A stretch of DNA of 64,000 nucleotides from Streptomyces marianii (GCF_005795905.1 NZ_VAWE01000001.1:7939501-8003500), one strand, 5' to 3'. Counted from the first letter of the stretch, positions 45,143 through 54,732 are shown. A program made the numbers and translations. Notes: generated by a model not told the origin, from the sequence alone.

Positions 45143-45168
45143 CGCGGGGCGAGTGTTCGGGCCCCGCG
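45143..45168 (+). terminator. 8-bp stem hairpin after DUF3995
   Basis: CGCGGGGC and GCCCCGCG pair perfectly around a 10-nt loop, 63 bp after the DUF3995 stop. The rest of the gap 45080-45418 has short open frames but none with convincing composition or a ribosome site. Confidence 0.45.
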
Positions 45169-45418
45169 CCTCACGGAGCCGGGACGAGGCCGCCCAGCGG
45201 CACGCGCGGACGGTGTGTCACCTTTCCCGACGAGCCGCTCCACTCCGCGGAGTCGCGCGATGGCCGCCCCACGAACAGGAGTTCTGCAGCGATCGCCGTG
45301 ACACCACGGGACGCGGCCGTGTTCGCCGTGTTCCCGCCGTGCGGCCGTGAACCCGGCGCTTCGGCCCGGTCCGGGCCGGCTCGTCGGGCGGTGCGGCCCG
45401 CCACCCCGCGGCGCGGGC

Positions 45419-45628
45419 CTAACTGCCGGGCGGGAACGGCTGAGCCTGCTGCGGGGGCCTACCGGCCGGAGCCACACCCGACCGGAGCACCTGCTCCAGG
45501 CCGCGCAGGGTCTGTTCGGCCTCCCGGCGCACCTGAGCGGGCACATCACCGCGTTCGGTGACGAGCCGGTCGTAGATCGGCGCCTCTTGCCACACAGCCA
45601 ACCAGCCCTCTCCCCAGACAAGTTCCAC
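45419..45628 (-). CDS. hypothetical small protein
   Basis: 69 aa from GTG 45628: MELVWGEGWLAVWQEAPIYD, then a helical ERGDVPAQVRREAEQTLRGL segment and a Pro/Gln-rich tail. G/C is favoured at third positions and the helix is amphipathic, which suggests a real gene, but the ribosome site (GGGGGTG) is poor. Not recognised as a named family. Confidence 0.45.
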   Translation of the reverse strand: MELVWGEGWLAVWQEAPIYDRLVTERGDVPAQVRREAEQTLRGLEQVLRSGVAPAGRPPQQAQPFPPGS

Positions 45629-45766
45629 CCCCGGTTCCGGAGGCGGCTGCCGAGCTTAGCCGGTCCCCGGCACGGTGCCGAAACCGGCCCGTGGAACCGC
45701 CGGTCCGACCGTCCGCCGAACCGGCCCGCCCTGCGCGCCGGGGTCGGCGGCGGCGCGGGCACCGGG

Positions 45767-46312
45767 TCAGCGGTGCCGGGCTGCGAACGCCGCGGTCGAG
45801 GTGTCGTCCAGATCCACGCAGCAGCCGTAGCCCCAGTAGACGTAGTAGTGCGGGGTGGCGAGCCGCCGGCGGCACTCGACGCACTGCACCTGCTGGTGCG
45901 GGTTGGCGCGGATCACGGCGGTGTCCTTGAGCGCGAACACCGCGCGGGTGGCCTCGAGGCCGTGTTCCTCGATGCCCTGCCTGACGAACTCGAACGCCCC
46001 GTAGACGTGGCCCGAAGGGCACTTGATCCGGTTGGAATAGGCGGATCCGCACGCCTCGGCCCCGAGTTCCGCCGTGATCCGGGCCATCTCCTCGTCGGAC
46101 ACCGGCTCCAGACCGAGCTGCTTCATCCGGTTGGGGGTCCAGTACCAGGCGTTCACGGCGTCGAACTGGGGCCGGGTCAGATAGAAGGTCGCCGTACGGC
46201 CGCTGCGCACGGTCTCCTTCACCGCGTCCACGACAGCGGTGTCGTCGGCCGCCATCACGGCTCTGCCGCCCTTGACGACCGACTCGATACCGGCCAATGA
46301 CGATGGGTCCAC
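45767..46312 (-). CDS. hypothetical Cys/His-rich protein
   Basis: 181 aa from GTG 46312, preceded by GGAGGGAT; an ATG at 46255 is possible. No family recognised. The middle shows TATFYLTRPQFDAVNAWYWT followed by PNRMKQLGLEPVSDEEMARI. The second half holds candidate metal ligands: IKCPSGHVYGAFEF, VQCVECRRRLATPHYY and GYGCCVDLDD. These spaced CxxH, CxxC and CC groups could form a zinc site. It borders a decayed phage gene and may be accessory. Confidence 0.7.
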   Translation of the reverse strand: MDPSSLAGIESVVKGGRAVMAADDTAVVDAVKETVRSGRTATFYLTRPQFDAVNAWYWTPNRMKQLGLEPVSDEEMARITAELGAEACGSAYSNRIKCPSGHVYGAFEFVRQGIEEHGLEATRAVFALKDTAVIRANPHQQVQCVECRRRLATPHYYVYWGYGCCVDLDDTSTAAFAARHR

Positions 46313-46499
46313 GGTGCATCCCTCCGCGGGACGGACAGGCCCGGGTGGCCTGTGGCAGGAGGCTTCCGCAGTGATGGTCCGTCCGGCGCGGCTGCACCGC
46401 AAAGCGTGGCGGGCGTTCGGGTGGACCGGCGAGGACGGCGGGACGCGGCGCGCGCGGTGCCATGGCGCGTGGCGAGGCGCGGGCGGCAGTCGGCCGCGC

Positions 46500-46830
46500 C
46501 CCGGCATTGACGGGAGGGGCGGCGCCGACGGACCGGCCGGCTCGCCCGGAGTAGACGGTGCGCCCGGGGCCGACGGCCGGGACGGCGCGACCGGTCCGGT
46601 TGGACCACCGGGACCGCAGGGTGAGCCGGGCGCCGCAGGGACCAGCCGGTCCGCAGGGCCGCCGGCAACGACGGCACCCGCTGCCCGGCCGGGTACAGCC
46701 GACAGCCCAAGTCCGGCGGCCCGGACGTTGTCGAGTGCCGACGGGACGGCGCCCCCTCACCGGCACCGGAGCGACGCGGCTGCTGTCCGTGGCACTCGAC
46801 CCGCAGCGCCGCCAATACGCCTGGACCACA
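46500..46830 (+). pseudogene. decayed phage collagen-like tail protein
   Basis: Gly-X-Y repeats (GADGPAGSPGVDGAPGADG, then GPVGPPGPQGEPGAAG) are followed, in a second frame, by NDGTRCPAGYSRQPKSGG and VVECRRDGAP, and in a third by LLSVALDPQRRQYAW. Actinophage collagen-like tail or fibre proteins end in this order: GxY repeat, NDGTRCPxGYS...CR, then LDPQRRQY. Here the pieces need at least two frameshifts. The flanking part 46313-46499 shows no gene. Confidence 0.6.
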
Positions 46831-46833
46831 GAG

Positions 46834-46863
46834 CCCCTCCCTGCTCGCGGCGGGAGGGGTTTT
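46834..46863 (+). terminator. intrinsic terminator with U tract
   Basis: CCCCTCCC (46834-46841) pairs with GGGAGGGG (46852-46859) and is followed by TTTT. U-tract terminators are rare in streptomycete chromosomes and fit the phage origin of the gene it follows. Confidence 0.75.
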
Positions 46864-46904
46864 CGCTATGCCTGTGCCCGGGCGCCGTCGGTATGGTCGG
46901 GCGC

Positions 46905-47231
46905 ATGGCTGACTACGTGCAGGTGTCCACGGCGACACCGTCCAAGGAACAGGCAGTCCAGCTAGCGCAGTCCGTGGTGAAGGAGCGGCTGGCTGCGGGC
47001 GCGCAGATCATCGGCCCGGTGACGTCGGTGTTCTGGCACCTCGGAGAGTTCGGCACGGGGGAAGAGTGGCAGTTGTTGCTGAAGACCCGTGCCGAGCGGT
47101 ACCCCGACCTCGAGGCGCACCTCATCAAGCACCACCCCTGGGACAACCCGGAGATCGCGGCCGTGCCGATCATCGCGGGCGCGGAGGCGTGCCTGCGCTG
47201 GGTGTCCGAGAACACCCAGCCCGAGGCGTAG
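46905..47231 (+). CDS. cutA: CutA-type divalent-cation tolerance protein
   Basis: 108 aa. VQVSTATPSKEQAVQLAQSV, RLAAGAQIIGPVTSVFWHLG, WQLLLKTRAERYPDLEAHL and the C-terminal PWDNPEIAAVPIIAG are the diagnostic blocks of CutA1. CutA1 forms a very stable ferredoxin-like trimer linked to copper tolerance and signalling; its biochemical role remains unsettled. It stops 1 bp before the convergent XRE gene. CutA copies beside XRE regulators recur in streptomycete accessory DNA. Confidence 0.85.
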   Translation: MADYVQVSTATPSKEQAVQLAQSVVKERLAAGAQIIGPVTSVFWHLGEFGTGEEWQLLLKTRAERYPDLEAHLIKHHPWDNPEIAAVPIIAGAEACLRWVSENTQPEA

Positions 47232-47232
47232 T

Positions 47233-48558
47233 TCAGAACGCCGCCTTGGCCAGGGCGTCGTCGACCTCGGCGACGCCCCGGTGCTGGACTAGGCGCTTGA
47301 GGAGCGGGTCCAGGCGGCGGCGGGGCCGGACCGAGGCGACACCGTTGGTGAGGTCCAGCGCGCGGCTCGTCACCTGTGCCGCCTGCTCGACCTCGCCCGC
47401 CGTCAGATACGCGTCCGCGAGCCACGACAGATACAGAGCCTTGTCCCGCGCCTGGCTGTCGTCGTACTCGTCCAGTGCTTCCTCGAGCACGGGCACTGCC
47501 CGCAGCGGCCGGCCCAGTTCGGCCCAGCACTGGCCGGTCATGATCTGCAGCTCGGTGTGATCCACCCACGAAACCCAGTCAGGCTGGGGAGCGTCCTGCC
47601 CTTCGGCGAGCGCGCGCCCCGCCTCAGCGAGTGCGTGCTCCGTGTCGGTGGCGAGGCCGGCCACGGCGCACGCCCAAGCGCGCCGCTCATGGAGCAGCGC
47701 GCGGACGCCCGCCGGGGCGTCTGGCCCGAGCGTCGTGCACGAGCGGGTGGCGATCTCGACTCCGGCTTTCCGGTCGCCGTTCACCGTCTGATACGCGAGG
47801 AACGCGAGCGCGTTCCCGGCTAGGTCCTTGTCGCCGGCGTCGGTCGCGGCGGTGTGACTCTCCTTGTAGAGCGCCGCGGCGTCGGCTTCGCGACCGCCGT
47901 CGAACGCTGCCCATCCTGCCTGCTGCGCCTGCTCGGCCAGCACCGACAGCAGGGCCCGGCCGGTCGGCTCCGAGTACGTGGCGTCGCGCAGCAGAGCCTT
48001 GGTGGCCTGGTACTCACCGGGGTACATGCGGTAGGTGTCGCCGCCACCGAGCACCGTGTCGAGGCGGCGGAGCCGCGCGGTGCGGAGGCGGAGCAGCTCG
48101 GGGAAGTCCGCGCCGATGCGCTTGCCCGCTGCGGGTTTGGTCAGGTCGGTCATGCCGACGGCGAGGCCGGCACCCGTGGCGCTGTGAAGGAACTCTCTGC
48201 GTCGCACTGTTTTGTCTCTCTGCGTGGCGGTCGTGCGTGCAGGTGGTCCGGGGGAAGCGCGCTCGCTCATCTCCCACGGGCGGTCCGCGAGTCCGAGCAT
48301 GTGCCCCGGAATGCGTAACGCGTCGGAGATGGCCACGACCTTGTCGAAGGTCGTGATGCGGCCGCGGCCGCGGGCGAGGGTGCCCACGCGCTCCGGCTTG
48401 ACGCCGCACTCTGCAGCGATCTTCGAGTAGCTGATGCCGGCCATGTCCCGGGCCAGCCGGAAGACGGCGCCGAAGTCGTGGCTGGTGAGGGCGGCTTGCA
48501 TCTCAGCGCAGTGAAGCACCTGGGAGGGAAGCGCGGTGGGCGGTGTGAAGTCGTTCAT
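47233..48558 (-). CDS. XRE-family regulator with TPR-like domain
   Basis: 441 aa from ATG 48558. An HTH (residues about 28-85) reads FRLARDMAGISYSKIAAECG and VKPERVGTLARGRGRITTFD. After a linker with RRREFLHSATGAG, residues about 170-435 are helical repeats (AALYKESHTAATDAGDKDLA, ALLHERRAWACAVAGLATDT, VPVLEEALDEYDDSQARDKA) of TPR type. This is the large streptomycete class of one-component regulators that often control neighbouring small genes. A palindrome 55 nt upstream is a candidate autoregulatory site. Confidence 0.88.
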   Translation of the reverse strand: MNDFTPPTALPSQVLHCAEMQAALTSHDFGAVFRLARDMAGISYSKIAAECGVKPERVGTLARGRGRITTFDKVVAISDALRIPGHMLGLADRPWEMSERASPGPPARTTATQRDKTVRRREFLHSATGAGLAVGMTDLTKPAAGKRIGADFPELLRLRTARLRRLDTVLGGGDTYRMYPGEYQATKALLRDATYSEPTGRALLSVLAEQAQQAGWAAFDGGREADAAALYKESHTAATDAGDKDLAGNALAFLAYQTVNGDRKAGVEIATRSCTTLGPDAPAGVRALLHERRAWACAVAGLATDTEHALAEAGRALAEGQDAPQPDWVSWVDHTELQIMTGQCWAELGRPLRAVPVLEEALDEYDDSQARDKALYLSWLADAYLTAGEVEQAAQVTSRALDLTNGVASVRPRRRLDPLLKRLVQHRGVAEVDDALAKAAF

Positions 48559-48612
48559 CGTGGCCCCGTGTACCTGCTCGAGCGAGTGTGTCTCACGGTG
48601 TGTCAACGAGCC

Positions 48613-48627
48613 TACCCATGATGGGTA
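48613..48627. promoter_or_regulatory. palindromic operator candidate
   Basis: TACCCATGATGGGTA has perfect 7-bp arms around one base. It lies between the XRE gene (-) and the DUF6415 gene (+) and overlaps GGGTATACC, which could be a -10 element. XRE proteins bind such short palindromes. Confidence 0.5.
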
Positions 48628-48738
48628 TACCGGTGAGAGGGAAGCAACCCTCTCTACGCTCCAGCAGGGTTGAGCATCAGACCCCGGTAACCGCGCGACC
48701 GGTCCCGGGGCATGGCCAACGCTGCGAGGAGCGTCGAC

Positions 48739-49125
48739 ATGAATCAACGTATCGTCCTGGACCAGACCCCCGTGGGAAACCGGGATACCAGGCCACTGGA
48801 TCTCGCCACCATGCGGGAGACCGCCCGCCAGATCATGGCCATGGGTGAACCGGGCCCTGAACTCGAGGACCTCACTGCCGCGATGCGCGGCTTGGTTCAG
48901 CTCCTGGTCCCGGAGATCCGCACCCTCATCGCCGCGAAGCCCGCCGGTGACCAGCCCGCCAAGGTCGCGCAGGTCGGTGTCGACGAGGCGTGGCGCCGAC
49001 TGCACACCACGCCCGGCTTCGGCCCCGACGCGGAGTACCGCCGGGCGCAGAAGCTGGCGCTCAGTGTCTTCTCGCTGTGCGACCACTACGAGAACTTGCA
49101 GCCGCCGGCGGCCGCGGCGTCGTGA
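48739..49125 (+). CDS. DUF6415-like protein
   Basis: 128 aa from ATG 48739 with GAGGAG 7 nt upstream; an in-frame ATG at 48712 lacks this. The helical sequence holds LATMRETARQIMAMGEPGPE, MRGLVQLLVPEIRTLIA and the C-terminal KLALSVFSLCDHYENL, which is the DUF6415 pattern. The family is named for natural-product loci but no activity is known. It is divergent from the XRE regulator, which may control it. Confidence 0.75.
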   Translation: MNQRIVLDQTPVGNRDTRPLDLATMRETARQIMAMGEPGPELEDLTAAMRGLVQLLVPEIRTLIAAKPAGDQPAKVAQVGVDEAWRRLHTTPGFGPDAEYRRAQKLALSVFSLCDHYENLQPPAAAAS

Positions 49126-49285
49126 CCCCACACCCATGGCGACCGAATCGGGTTAAGGGTCGCACCCCCTGGACGCCCGCCCCGCCCGTGATCCGGAAGA
49201 CGCCGGTGGCCACGCGCGCTACTGGCTGAGTCGGCAGCGAGCTACCGCCCCGGCCGAGTACCCAGCCAGAGACCGGCCGAGGCGG

Positions 49286-49305
49286 GCCGGGCCCGCGGGC
49301 CCGGC
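49286..49305. terminator. 20-bp perfect palindrome
   Basis: GCCGGGCCCGCGGGCCCGGC is fully self-complementary. It lies 160 bp after the DUF6415 gene and 53 bp before the next start. It could be a terminator or a protein-binding site. Confidence 0.35.
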
Positions 49306-49358
49306 TGCACGACGGCACGGGGGTAGGCCCCGCGCCGAGCGCACCTCAGGAGGATCGC

Positions 49359-49793
49359 ATGACCGCTGTAGCTGTGGAACTGCGCCGAGGCCGTGATCTC
49401 GTCGAGCCCGAGCTGTTCGACCGGCTCGTCGACTTCTGCGCCACGGAGTACGGCCTGGAACGCGTCGTCGCCGAGCAGGTCCAGGACGAGGCCCTCGCCC
49501 TGCTGTACGTCATGGGCACGACCAAGTCCGGCGCCGCCATGGCCCCGTCCGAGACGGTCGACCCGGGCTGGCACACCTTCATGCTGCACAGCGCCGAGTA
49601 CGCCCAGTGGTGCCACGAGAGCTTCGGTTACTACCTCCACCACGCGCCCAACAGCAAGCTCCGCACCCAGGGCCTGATGGTCGACGTCGTCGGCCGGATC
49701 CGGGAGGCCGGCTTCTTCGTCGACGACCGCCTGTGGGGCACGGCCGGCGACTGCAACGCGCCGACGTGCTGCGGCGACGGCCCCTGCTGCTGA
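49359..49793 (+). CDS. glycine-rich-domain family protein with Cys-rich tail
   Basis: 144 aa with CAGGAGGA before the ATG. LVEPELFDRLVDFCATEYGL, VDPGWHTFMLHSAEYAQWCH and YYLHHAPNSK are shared with streptomycete proteins called glycine-rich-domain-containing; the VDxGWHxF motif is diagnostic. The last 14 residues (DCNAPTCCGDGPCC) hold five cysteines, suggesting metal or cofactor binding, or a precursor-like tail. Function unknown. It belongs to the XRE-associated accessory set. Confidence 0.75.
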   Translation: MTAVAVELRRGRDLVEPELFDRLVDFCATEYGLERVVAEQVQDEALALLYVMGTTKSGAAMAPSETVDPGWHTFMLHSAEYAQWCHESFGYYLHHAPNSKLRTQGLMVDVVGRIREAGFFVDDRLWGTAGDCNAPTCCGDGPCC

Positions 49794-49860
49794 CCCATCC
49801 GACCGGGGCGGGTCGCGCAGGACCGGCGGCCCGCCCGCTCGACACAGAACGGAAAGACCG

Positions 49861-50244
49861 GTGCCGACGCAGCACGCCCCCACCACGGCCAGATCCCGCG
49901 TCACGCTCTTCCCCCTCGAAGGGCTGACCGTCGCGTACACCACCCAGTCCGGCGACACCCGCGGCCTCGGCGACATCGCCGTCGTCGCCGTCACCACACC
50001 CGACACCGCCGAGGGGCGGGACCTGTGGGCCCTGGCTCGCAGCATGTGGAGCCGTGCATCGCAACGACAGGAACAGGCGCGCTGGATCCTCACCCAGGCC
50101 ACCCGAGCCCGCATCGTCCGCGCCCACGACCACCAGGACCTCCCCGACACGAAGTGGACCGCCGAACTCGACAGCCCCTTCCAACTCGACGCCCTGTTCG
50201 CCAACCACGAAACCCTGCTCACCGGCCGGATGAAGATCGGCTGA
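49861..50244 (+). CDS. hypothetical protein of the XRE-associated set
   Basis: 127 aa from GTG 49861. FPLEGLTVAYTTQSGDTRGL and LWALARSMWSRASQRQEQAR, then DTKWTAELDSPFQLDAL are the clearest segments; it looks mixed alpha/beta and soluble. No family is recognised. Third-position G/C is normal for the region. It follows the glycine-rich-domain gene by 67 bp on the same strand, so they may be one operon. The 252 bp after it contain only a dyad, GACCGATCATTCGGTC, at 50339-50354. Confidence 0.65.
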   Translation: MPTQHAPTTARSRVTLFPLEGLTVAYTTQSGDTRGLGDIAVVAVTTPDTAEGRDLWALARSMWSRASQRQEQARWILTQATRARIVRAHDHQDLPDTKWTAELDSPFQLDALFANHETLLTGRMKIG

Positions 50245-50496
50245 ACCAGTGGCTGCCCCGGCTTGCCTTCCCCCGTCCGCAAGCGGAGGCTGGCCGGGGC
50301 TCACGGCTGCGCGGTCCCGTGTCACTCGCAAACCGGGCGACCGATCATTCGGTCGAGCTGTCCGGGATCAGTAACCCAGTCACCCGGGCCGGGCGTCAAG
50401 ACGCCGGTGAGGCCCGGTCGGGTCCGCGGCCGCGCGGCGCACCGTGGGCGGCCCGATCCGTTGGCGGGATCGCCGCCGCCCGGAGAGGATCACCGT

Positions 50497-51354
50497 ATGC
50501 CGACCTTCAGCGCCTACGACGGCACGGCGCTCGCCTACCACGCCGAGGGCCGGGGCGAGCCGCTGGTCTGCCTGCCCGGCGGCCCGATGCGCGCCTCGGC
50601 GTACCTCGGCGACCTCGGCGGCCTGACGGCCCACCGCGGGCTCGTACGCCTCGATCTGCGCGGCACAGGCGACTCCGCGGTTCCCCGCGACGACGCGACG
50701 TACCGCTGCGACCGGCTCGTCGACGACGTCGAGGCGCTCCGCGAGCACCTCGGACTCGACCGTGCCGACGTCCTCGCCCACTCGGCGGGTGGCAGCCTCG
50801 CCCTGCTGTACGCGGCGGCGCACCCCGGACGGGTGCGCTCCCTGACCCTCGTCACCCCCGGCACGCGCGCCCTCGGCATCGAGGCCACCGCGGAGGACTG
50901 GCGCGGCGCGGTCGCGCTGCGCCGGGGCGAGCCGTGGTTCGAGGCCGGCCGCTCCGCCTGGGAGGCGTTCCTCGGCGGGGCCGAGCTCGACGACCTCTGG
51001 CCGGACATCGTGCCCTTCATGTACGGCCGCTGGGACGCCGCCGCCCGGGAGCACGCCGCGGACGACGCGCACCAGACGAACCCGCACGCGCGCGGCTGCT
51101 ACTACGCCGAAGGCGCGTTCGACCCGGGCGCCACGCGGCAGGCGCTGGCCGCACTGGAGGCGCCCGTCCTCGTGCTCGCCGGCGAGTACGACGGCGGTCC
51201 CACACCCGCCCGGGCACGCGAGATCGCCGCGGTGTTCCCGCACGGCACGGCGGCCGTGCAGTCCGGCGCCGGCCACTATCCGTGGCTCGACGACGCCGGC
51301 GCCTTCCGCCGTACCGTCGCGGCCTTCCTGGAGGCGGACGGACGCCCGCCGTGA
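50497..51354 (+). CDS. alpha/beta hydrolase (proline-iminopeptidase-like)
   Basis: 285 aa with GGAGAGGA before the ATG. The oxyanion region is [20 protein letters not shown], the nucleophile elbow [16 protein letters not shown] (AHSAGG rather than the usual GxSxG), the acid is likely in [15 protein letters not shown] and the base in [14 protein letters not shown]. It is a cytosolic hydrolase that could cleave esters or N-terminal prolines. It stands alone upstream of the threonine-degrading operon. Confidence 0.87.
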   Translation: MPTFSAYDGTALAYHAEGRGEPLVCLPGGPMRASAYLGDLGGLTAHRGLVRLDLRGTGDSAVPRDDATYRCDRLVDDVEALREHLGLDRADVLAHSAGGSLALLYAAAHPGRVRSLTLVTPGTRALGIEATAEDWRGAVALRRGEPWFEAGRSAWEAFLGGAELDDLWPDIVPFMYGRWDAAAREHAADDAHQTNPHARGCYYAEGAFDPGATRQALAALEAPVLVLAGEYDGGPTPARAREIAAVFPHGTAAVQSGAGHYPWLDDAGAFRRTVAAFLEADGRPP

Positions 51355-51484
51355 AGTTCTGCTGTCGGCCCGCTTAAGAAGATCTCGATGGACTGAACGC
51401 CCGAGGCTGGGCAGATTGGTGCGCGTCACCGCCGGCCGGGTCGTCACGCCTGGTCAACCCGTCGCCACGCCTGGAGCCGCACCC

Positions 51485-52513
51485 ATGAAGGCACTCGTCA
51501 AGCAGCACGCCGAGCCCGGGCTGTGGCTCATGGACGTCCCCGAGCCCGAGTACGGTCCCGGCGATGTGCTGATCAAGGTCCTGCGCACCGGCATCTGCGG
51601 AACCGACCTCCACATCCGCTCCTGGGACGGCTGGGCGCAGCAGACGATCTCCACGCCGCTCGTGGCCGGCCACGAGTTCGTCGGCGAGGTCGCCGCCGTC
51701 GGCACGGACGTCGAGGACGTGGCCGTCGGCGACCTGGTCAGCGGTGAGGGCCATCTGGTCTGCGGGAAGTGCCGCAACTGCCTCGCCGGCCGCCGCCACC
51801 TGTGCCGCAGCACGGTCGGGCTCGGCGTCGGCCGCGACGGTGCGTTCGCCGAGTACGTCTCCCTGCCTGCTTCGAACGTCTGGGTCCACCGCACCCATGT
51901 CGACCTCGACGTCGCCGCGATCTTCGACCCGTTCGGCAACGCGGTGCACACCGCGCTGTCGTTCCCGCTCGTCGGCGAGGACGTCCTCATCACCGGCGCG
52001 GGCCCGATCGGCGTCATGGCGGCGGCCGTCGCCCGCCACGCCGGCGCCCGCAACGTCGTGATCACCGATGTCAGCGAGCCCCGCCTCGAACTGGCCCGCA
52101 AGGTGGGCGCCACGCTGGCGGTCAACGTCGCCGAGACCGGCATCGCCGAGGCGCAGCGCTCGCTGGGCCTGAAGGAGGGCTTCGACATCGGCCTGGAGAT
52201 GTCAGGCCGTCCCGAGGCCGTCCGCGACATGATCGACAACATGACGCACGGCGGCCGGATCGCGATGCTGGGCCTGCCCGCGCAGGACTTCGCCGTCGAC
52301 TGGTCGAGGATCGTCACCTCGATGATCACGATCAAGGGCATCTACGGCCGTGAGATGTTCGAGACGTGGTACGCGATGACGGTCCTGCTGGAGGGCGGGC
52401 TCGACCTCAGTCCCGTGATCACCGGCAGTTACGGCTACCAGGACTTCGAGGCCGCCTTCGACGAGGCCGCCACCGCCCGCAGCGGCAAGATCATCCTCGA
52501 CTGGACCGCCTGA
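51485..52513 (+). CDS. tdh: L-threonine 3-dehydrogenase
   Basis: 342 aa from ATG 51485. The zinc medium-chain dehydrogenase features are complete: catalytic zinc in [11 protein letters not shown] and AGHEFVGEV, four structural cysteines in [15 protein letters not shown], and [20 protein letters not shown] for [18 protein letters not shown] is specific to threonine dehydrogenases. It oxidises threonine to 2-amino-3-oxobutyrate, the substrate of the next gene product. The genes are 79 bp apart. Confidence 0.95.
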   Translation: MKALVKQHAEPGLWLMDVPEPEYGPGDVLIKVLRTGICGTDLHIRSWDGWAQQTISTPLVAGHEFVGEVAAVGTDVEDVAVGDLVSGEGHLVCGKCRNCLAGRRHLCRSTVGLGVGRDGAFAEYVSLPASNVWVHRTHVDLDVAAIFDPFGNAVHTALSFPLVGEDVLITGAGPIGVMAAAVARHAGARNVVITDVSEPRLELARKVGATLAVNVAETGIAEAQRSLGLKEGFDIGLEMSGRPEAVRDMIDNMTHGGRIAMLGLPAQDFAVDWSRIVTSMITIKGIYGREMFETWYAMTVLLEGGLDLSPVITGSYGYQDFEAAFDEAATARSGKIILDWTA

Positions 52514-52592
52514 TCCCCGGCCCGGCGCCCGCGCCGGGCCGCACGGCGTCCTCCGCCACTCGCCCGCAGCCACATCCCAAGGGAGCACCCGC

Positions 52593-53792
52593 ATGTACGC
52601 CTCCGTGCGCGACGACCTCCGCGCCACCCTCGACGAGATCCGCGCCGCCGGCCTCCACAAGCCCGAGCGGGTCATCGGCACCCCCCAGTCGGCCTCGGTG
52701 GCCGTCACCGCCGGTGGTGCCCCCGGCGAGGTGCTGAACTTCTGCGCCAACAACTACCTCGGACTCGCCGACCACCCCGAGATCGTCGCCGCCGGTAAGG
52801 AGGCCCTCGACCGCTGGGGCTACGGCATGGCCTCCGTCCGCTTCATCTGCGGCACCCAGGAGGTCCACAAGGAGCTCGAGCGGCGCCTGTCCGTGTTCCT
52901 CGGCCAGGAGGACACGATCCTCTACTCCTCCTGCTTCGACGCGAACGGCGGTGTCTTCGAGACCCTCCTGGGCCCGGAGGACGCCGTCATCTCCGACGCC
53001 CTCAACCACGCCAGCATCATCGACGGGATCCGCCTGTCGAAGGCCGCCCGCTTCCGCTACGCCAACCGCGACATGGCCGAGCTGGAGGCCCGCCTCAAGG
53101 AGGCGGCCGACGGCGGCGCCCGCCGCAAGCTGATCGTCACCGACGGCGTGTTCTCCATGGACGGCTACGTGGCGCCGCTGAACGAGATCTGCGACCTGGC
53201 CGACCGGTACGACGCGATGGTCATGGTCGACGACTCGCACGCCGTCGGCTTCGTCGGCCCCGGCGGCCGCGGCACTCCCGAGCTGCACGGGGTGATGGAC
53301 CGCGTCGACATCATCACCGGTACCCTCGGCAAGGCCCTCGGCGGTGCCTCCGGCGGTTACGTGGCGGCCCGCGCCGAGATCGTCGAACTGCTGCGCCAGC
53401 GCTCCCGCCCGTACCTGTTCTCCAACTCCCTCGCCCCGGTCATCGCCGCCGCGTCACTCAAGGTCCTGGACCTGCTGGAGTCCGCCGGCGACCTGCGCGG
53501 GAAGCTCGCCGCCAACACCGCGCTCTTCCGCCGCCGGATGACCGAGGAGGGCTTCGAGATCCTGCCCGGCGACCACGCGATCGCCCCCGTCATGATCGGT
53601 GACGCGGCCGAGGCCGGGCGCATGGCCGAGCTGCTGCTGGAGCGCGGCGTCTACGTGATCGGCTTCTCGTACCCGGTGGTCCCCATGGGCCAGGCCCGTA
53701 TCCGGGTGCAGCTCTCCGCCGCGCACTCGACCGAGGACGTGGAGCGGGCGGTGGGGGCGTTCGTCGACGCCCGGGCGACAATGGCGGGGTGA
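52593..53792 (+). CDS. kbl: glycine C-acetyltransferase (2-amino-3-ketobutyrate CoA ligase)
   Basis: 399 aa with AAGGGAG before the ATG. It is a PLP-dependent alpha-oxoamine synthase: [56 protein letters not shown] and the PLP lysine in [17 protein letters not shown]. It splits 2-amino-3-oxobutyrate with CoA into glycine and acetyl-CoA. With tdh it forms the standard threonine catabolic operon. Its TGA overlaps the LysR GTG. Confidence 0.96.
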   Translation: MYASVRDDLRATLDEIRAAGLHKPERVIGTPQSASVAVTAGGAPGEVLNFCANNYLGLADHPEIVAAGKEALDRWGYGMASVRFICGTQEVHKELERRLSVFLGQEDTILYSSCFDANGGVFETLLGPEDAVISDALNHASIIDGIRLSKAARFRYANRDMAELEARLKEAADGGARRKLIVTDGVFSMDGYVAPLNEICDLADRYDAMVMVDDSHAVGFVGPGGRGTPELHGVMDRVDIITGTLGKALGGASGGYVAARAEIVELLRQRSRPYLFSNSLAPVIAAASLKVLDLLESAGDLRGKLAANTALFRRRMTEEGFEILPGDHAIAPVMIGDAAEAGRMAELLLERGVYVIGFSYPVVPMGQARIRVQLSAAHSTEDVERAVGAFVDARATMAG

Positions 53793-54703
53793 TCGACCCT
53801 CGCAGGCTACGCATTCTGCGCGCCGTGGCGGACCACCGTACGGTGACCGCCGCGGCCGCGGCGCTGTATCTGACCCCGTCGGCCGTCTCCCAGCAGCTCG
53901 CCGCGCTGGAGCAGGAGACCGGCCACACCCTGCTCATCCGCAGCGGCCGGGGCGTCACGCTGACGGCGGCCGGCGAGATCCTGCTCGGCCACGCCCACGC
54001 CGTGCTCTCCCAGCTGGAACGGGCGGAGGCGGAGCTCGCGGCGTACGCGGGCGGCGCGGCCGGCGAGGTCACCGTCGCCTCCTTCGCCACCGGGATCGCC
54101 GAGGTCCTCGCCCCGGCCATCGGACGGCTCGCCCAGGACCACCCCGGGATCCGGGTGCGCGTCCGCGACGCCGAGGGCGACGAGAGCCTGCCCATGGTTC
54201 TGGACGGGGAGGCCGACCTCGCCCTGGCCGTGGAGTACCGGGGTGCTCCGCGCGACGACGACCGCCGCCTCGCGCGGGTCCCGCTCTACGCGGAGCCCTT
54301 CGACGCCGTGCTGCACTGCGGCCACCCGCTCGCGGACCGCGGCCGGGTGGAGCTCGCAGCCCTCGCGGACAGCGACTGGATCGGCCAGTACCCCGGCAAC
54401 CCCTGCCATGACGTGATGCTCCTGGCCTGCGAACTCGCCGGATTCCAGCCGCGCCTCACGCACTCGTCGGACGACTTCCGGGCCGTGGTGGCCCTGGCCG
54501 GCGCGGGCGCCGGAGTGGCCCTCGTACCCCGCTCGGCCCTGCGCGGCATGGAGCTGAAGGACACCGTGGTCCTTCCCGTCGCCGGCCCGGCCGCCACCCG
54601 GCGCGTCTTCGCGGCGGTCCGGCGCGGCGCCGAGAGCCATCCGCTGCTCAGCCCGGTCCTGGAAGCCCTGGCGCGCGCGGCGGCGGGTCTCTCCACCGGC
54701 TGA
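53789..54703 (+). CDS. LysR-family transcriptional regulator
   Basis: 304 aa from GTG 53789, overlapping the kbl stop. The N-terminal winged HTH is typical ([40 protein letters not shown]), followed by an effector domain with the usual two lobes ([33 protein letters not shown]). LysR proteins usually act near their own gene, so it may adjust tdh-kbl. Being downstream in the same direction, rather than divergent, makes that less certain. Confidence 0.92.
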   Translation: MIDPRRLRILRAVADHRTVTAAAAALYLTPSAVSQQLAALEQETGHTLLIRSGRGVTLTAAGEILLGHAHAVLSQLERAEAELAAYAGGAAGEVTVASFATGIAEVLAPAIGRLAQDHPGIRVRVRDAEGDESLPMVLDGEADLALAVEYRGAPRDDDRRLARVPLYAEPFDAVLHCGHPLADRGRVELAALADSDWIGQYPGNPCHDVMLLACELAGFQPRLTHSSDDFRAVVALAGAGAGVALVPRSALRGMELKDTVVLPVAGPAATRRVFAAVRRGAESHPLLSPVLEALARAAAGLSTG

Positions 54704-54732
54704 CCACCCGCCGGGCTTCCGCCGGGGCGGCG

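Noticed and set aside
45171..45404. 77-residue minus-strand frame in the gap after DUF3995
   Set aside because: No ribosome site, weak third-position bias and no recognisable motif.
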